Shown here piece by piece: positions 5,530 through 6,764 of a DNA stretch of 6,764 bases (position 1 is the first letter of the stretch; every line of letters begins with the position of its first letter). The stretch spans positions 1 to 6,764 of the forward strand of contig JBJXGE010000085.1 in assembly GCA_046154185.1 (NCBI GenBank), in the 5' to 3' direction. The DNA is from JBJXGE01 sp046154185 (GTDB taxonomy: Bacteria; Planctomycetota; UBA8108; UBA1146; JAJFFE01). A program made the translations under genes and the position numbers. The notes under the pieces were generated by a model. The model saw nothing but the letters and a program-made list of their open reading frames with translations. It had not been told where the DNA came from and ran no database searches.

Positions 5530-6764
5530 ATGAAGCGACGCACGCCTGCGACCGCGCGTCTGATCGTCGTTGCCAACCGTCTCCCGGTGCAGAAGGTCCG
5601 CCGCGGAGGCAAGAGCCTTTGGGAATCCAGTGCCGGCGGCCTTGTGACCGCCCTCGACCCCGTCCTTCGTAGCACCGGCGGCGCGTGGGTCGGCTGGAAC
5701 GGAACCGCCGGCCGAGCGCCGCGAACATTCTCACACCGCGAACTCAGCATTCGCCCCATCGGCCTCTCGCAGCACGAAGTCGAACATTTCTATCACGGCT
5801 TTTCGAATCGAACTCTCTGGCCGCTGTATCACGACGCGATCCGCACGCCTGACTTCGAACGCAAATGGTGGCGGCCCTATGTCGAGGTGAATCAACGATT
5901 CGCCAATTTCGTCGCGCGCATCGCCCACCCGCGCGACCTGGTCTGGGTGCATGACTATCACCTGCAACTCGTGCCGGCCATGCTTCGCGCGCTGCGCCCG
6001 ACGCTGCGTATCGGCTTCTTCTTGCACATTCCGTTTCCGCCGGAAGAGCTGTTCGAGTGGTTGCCGTGGCGCACACAAATCCTGCAGGGCATGCTGGGTG
6101 CCGACGTGGTCGGCTTTCAGACTCATGTCGCGGCGCAGAACTTCTCGCGGCTCGCGCGTGAGTACACCAGCGCCCGCGGCACCGATGCCGAGCTGAACTA
6201 CCAGAGGCGCGACATCCGCGTCGCGTCGTATCCGATTGCGATCGACACGAAGTGGTTCGAGGCAGTTGCCGGCGAGTCCGAAACGCTGCGCCGCGCGGCC
6301 GACATTCGGCGTCGCGTGGGCCCCGGTCGCAAGATTCTGCTCGCGGTCGATCGGCTCGACTACACCAAAGGGATCGATCATCGACTGATCGCGTTCGAAG
6401 AGTTGCTGAAGCGGCGAAGACTGTCGGTTGACGATTGCGTTCTCATGCAGATCGCCGTGCCCAGCCGCGAGGCAGTTGAGGATTACGTTCATATGCGCGA
6501 ACGAACCGAGCAGATCGTCGGACGGATCAACGGGCAACATAGCTCGCCGGGGCGCGTCGCCGTGCATTACTTTCGCCGCAATCTGACGCGCGAGGAGCTC
6601 GTCGCGTACTATCGGGCGGCCGACGTGATGCTCGTGACTCCGCTGCGCGATGGCATGAACCTCGTGGCAAAGGAGTTCGTCGCCACGCGCACCGACAACT
6701 CAGGCGTGCTCGTGCTCAGCGAATTCGCCGGCGCTGCGCGAGAGTTTCGCCGGGCGCTGCTGGT
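5530..6764 (+). CDS. otsA: Trehalose-6-phosphate synthase (GT20), C-terminus beyond the window
   Basis: I translated this frame by hand; 411 full codons are present and it is open at the right edge. The enzyme makes trehalose 6-phosphate from UDP-glucose and glucose 6-phosphate in the cytoplasm, the first step of the OtsAB route. GT20 landmarks are ANRLPV at 15-20 with the sugar-contacting Arg17, SAGGL at 34-38, GAWVGW at 51-56, YHGFSN at 88-93 with Trp97, VHDYHLQLVP at 140-149 with Asp142, FFLHIPFP at 163-170 with His166, DRLDYTKGI at 274-282 with Arg275 and Lys280, and PLRDGMNLVAKEF at 371-383 with Asp374 and Glu382. The spacing follows E. coli OtsA, with a constant offset of 12-13 residues from the YHGF region on, so the fold looks intact. 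About 60-90 residues should remain for a stand-alone OtsA. A fused OtsB-like phosphatase domain cannot be excluded because the 3' end is missing. The 217-base gap with hairpins suggests its own transcription unit, probably tied to osmotic or drying stress. Confidence 0.95.
   Translation, partial: MKRRTPATARLIVVANRLPVQKVRRGGKSLWESSAGGLVTALDPVLRSTGGAWVGWNGTAGRAPRTFSHRELSIRPIGLSQHEVEHFYHGFSNRTLWPLYHDAIRTPDFERKWWRPYVEVNQRFANFVARIAHPRDLVWVHDYHLQLVPAMLRALRPTLRIGFFLHIPFPPEELFEWLPWRTQILQGMLGADVVGFQTHVAAQNFSRLAREYTSARGTDAELNYQRRDIRVASYPIAIDTKWFEAVAGESETLRRAADIRRRVGPGRKILLAVDRLDYTKGIDHRLIAFEELLKRRRLSVDDCVLMQIAVPSREAVEDYVHMRERTEQIVGRINGQHSSPGRVAVHYFRRNLTREELVAYYRAADVMLVTPLRDGMNLVAKEFVATRTDNSGVLVLSEFAGAAREFRRALL

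Noticed and set aside
5731..6567. Minus-strand open frame of about 278 codons inside otsA
   Set aside because: The plus strand carries unmistakable trehalose-6-phosphate synthase motifs over the whole stretch; the reverse frame is a by-product.

Overview
The window is a GC-rich bacterial chromosomal segment, about two-thirds G+C by eye, with strongly G/C-biased third codon positions. The genes look like those of a diderm (Gram-negative-type) bacterium: a lipobox lipoprotein with PKD and LamG domains, and a polyprenol-linked surface-glycan gene set. Planctomycetota (for example Phycisphaerae-like) is my best guess from the general style of these proteins, but nothing here is taxonomically diagnostic. 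I see no mobile element, CRISPR array, tRNA or rRNA.

Layout. Positions 1-1053 (minus strand) encode the first 351 residues of a secreted lipoprotein: lipoprotein signal peptide, two PKD domains, then a LamG/concanavalin-A-like domain that runs off the left edge. This frame is open to the window end. Positions 1054-1261 are a divergent intergenic region with a TATAAT box for the lipoprotein and a 10-bp palindrome ahead of the rightward genes.

Positions 1262-5312 (plus strand) form a probable four-gene operon: a polyprenyl-phosphate-mannose/glucose-synthase-like GT2 glycosyltransferase, a DUF2304 membrane protein, a class I SAM-dependent methyltransferase, and a 729-residue multi-pass membrane protein that looks like a GT-C-fold glycosyltransferase. 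The first three genes are joined by 4-base stop/start overlaps (GTGA and TTGA), which implies translational coupling. The fourth starts 33 bases after the third ends.

Positions 5313-5529 are a non-coding leader with three small hairpins. From 5530 to the right edge lies the first 411 codons of a trehalose-6-phosphate synthase (OtsA, GT20) with all recognisable catalytic residues.

Working model (inference). The GT2 enzyme loads a sugar on a polyprenyl phosphate, with the DUF2304 protein as its likely membrane partner. The GT-C protein would use that lipid-linked sugar on the outer face of the membrane. The methyltransferase would modify the glycan or lipid carrier. OtsA makes trehalose 6-phosphate for osmoprotection and is probably a separate transcription unit. 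The most interesting part is the GT2-DUF2304-methyltransferase-GT-C cassette, whose product cannot be named from sequence alone.
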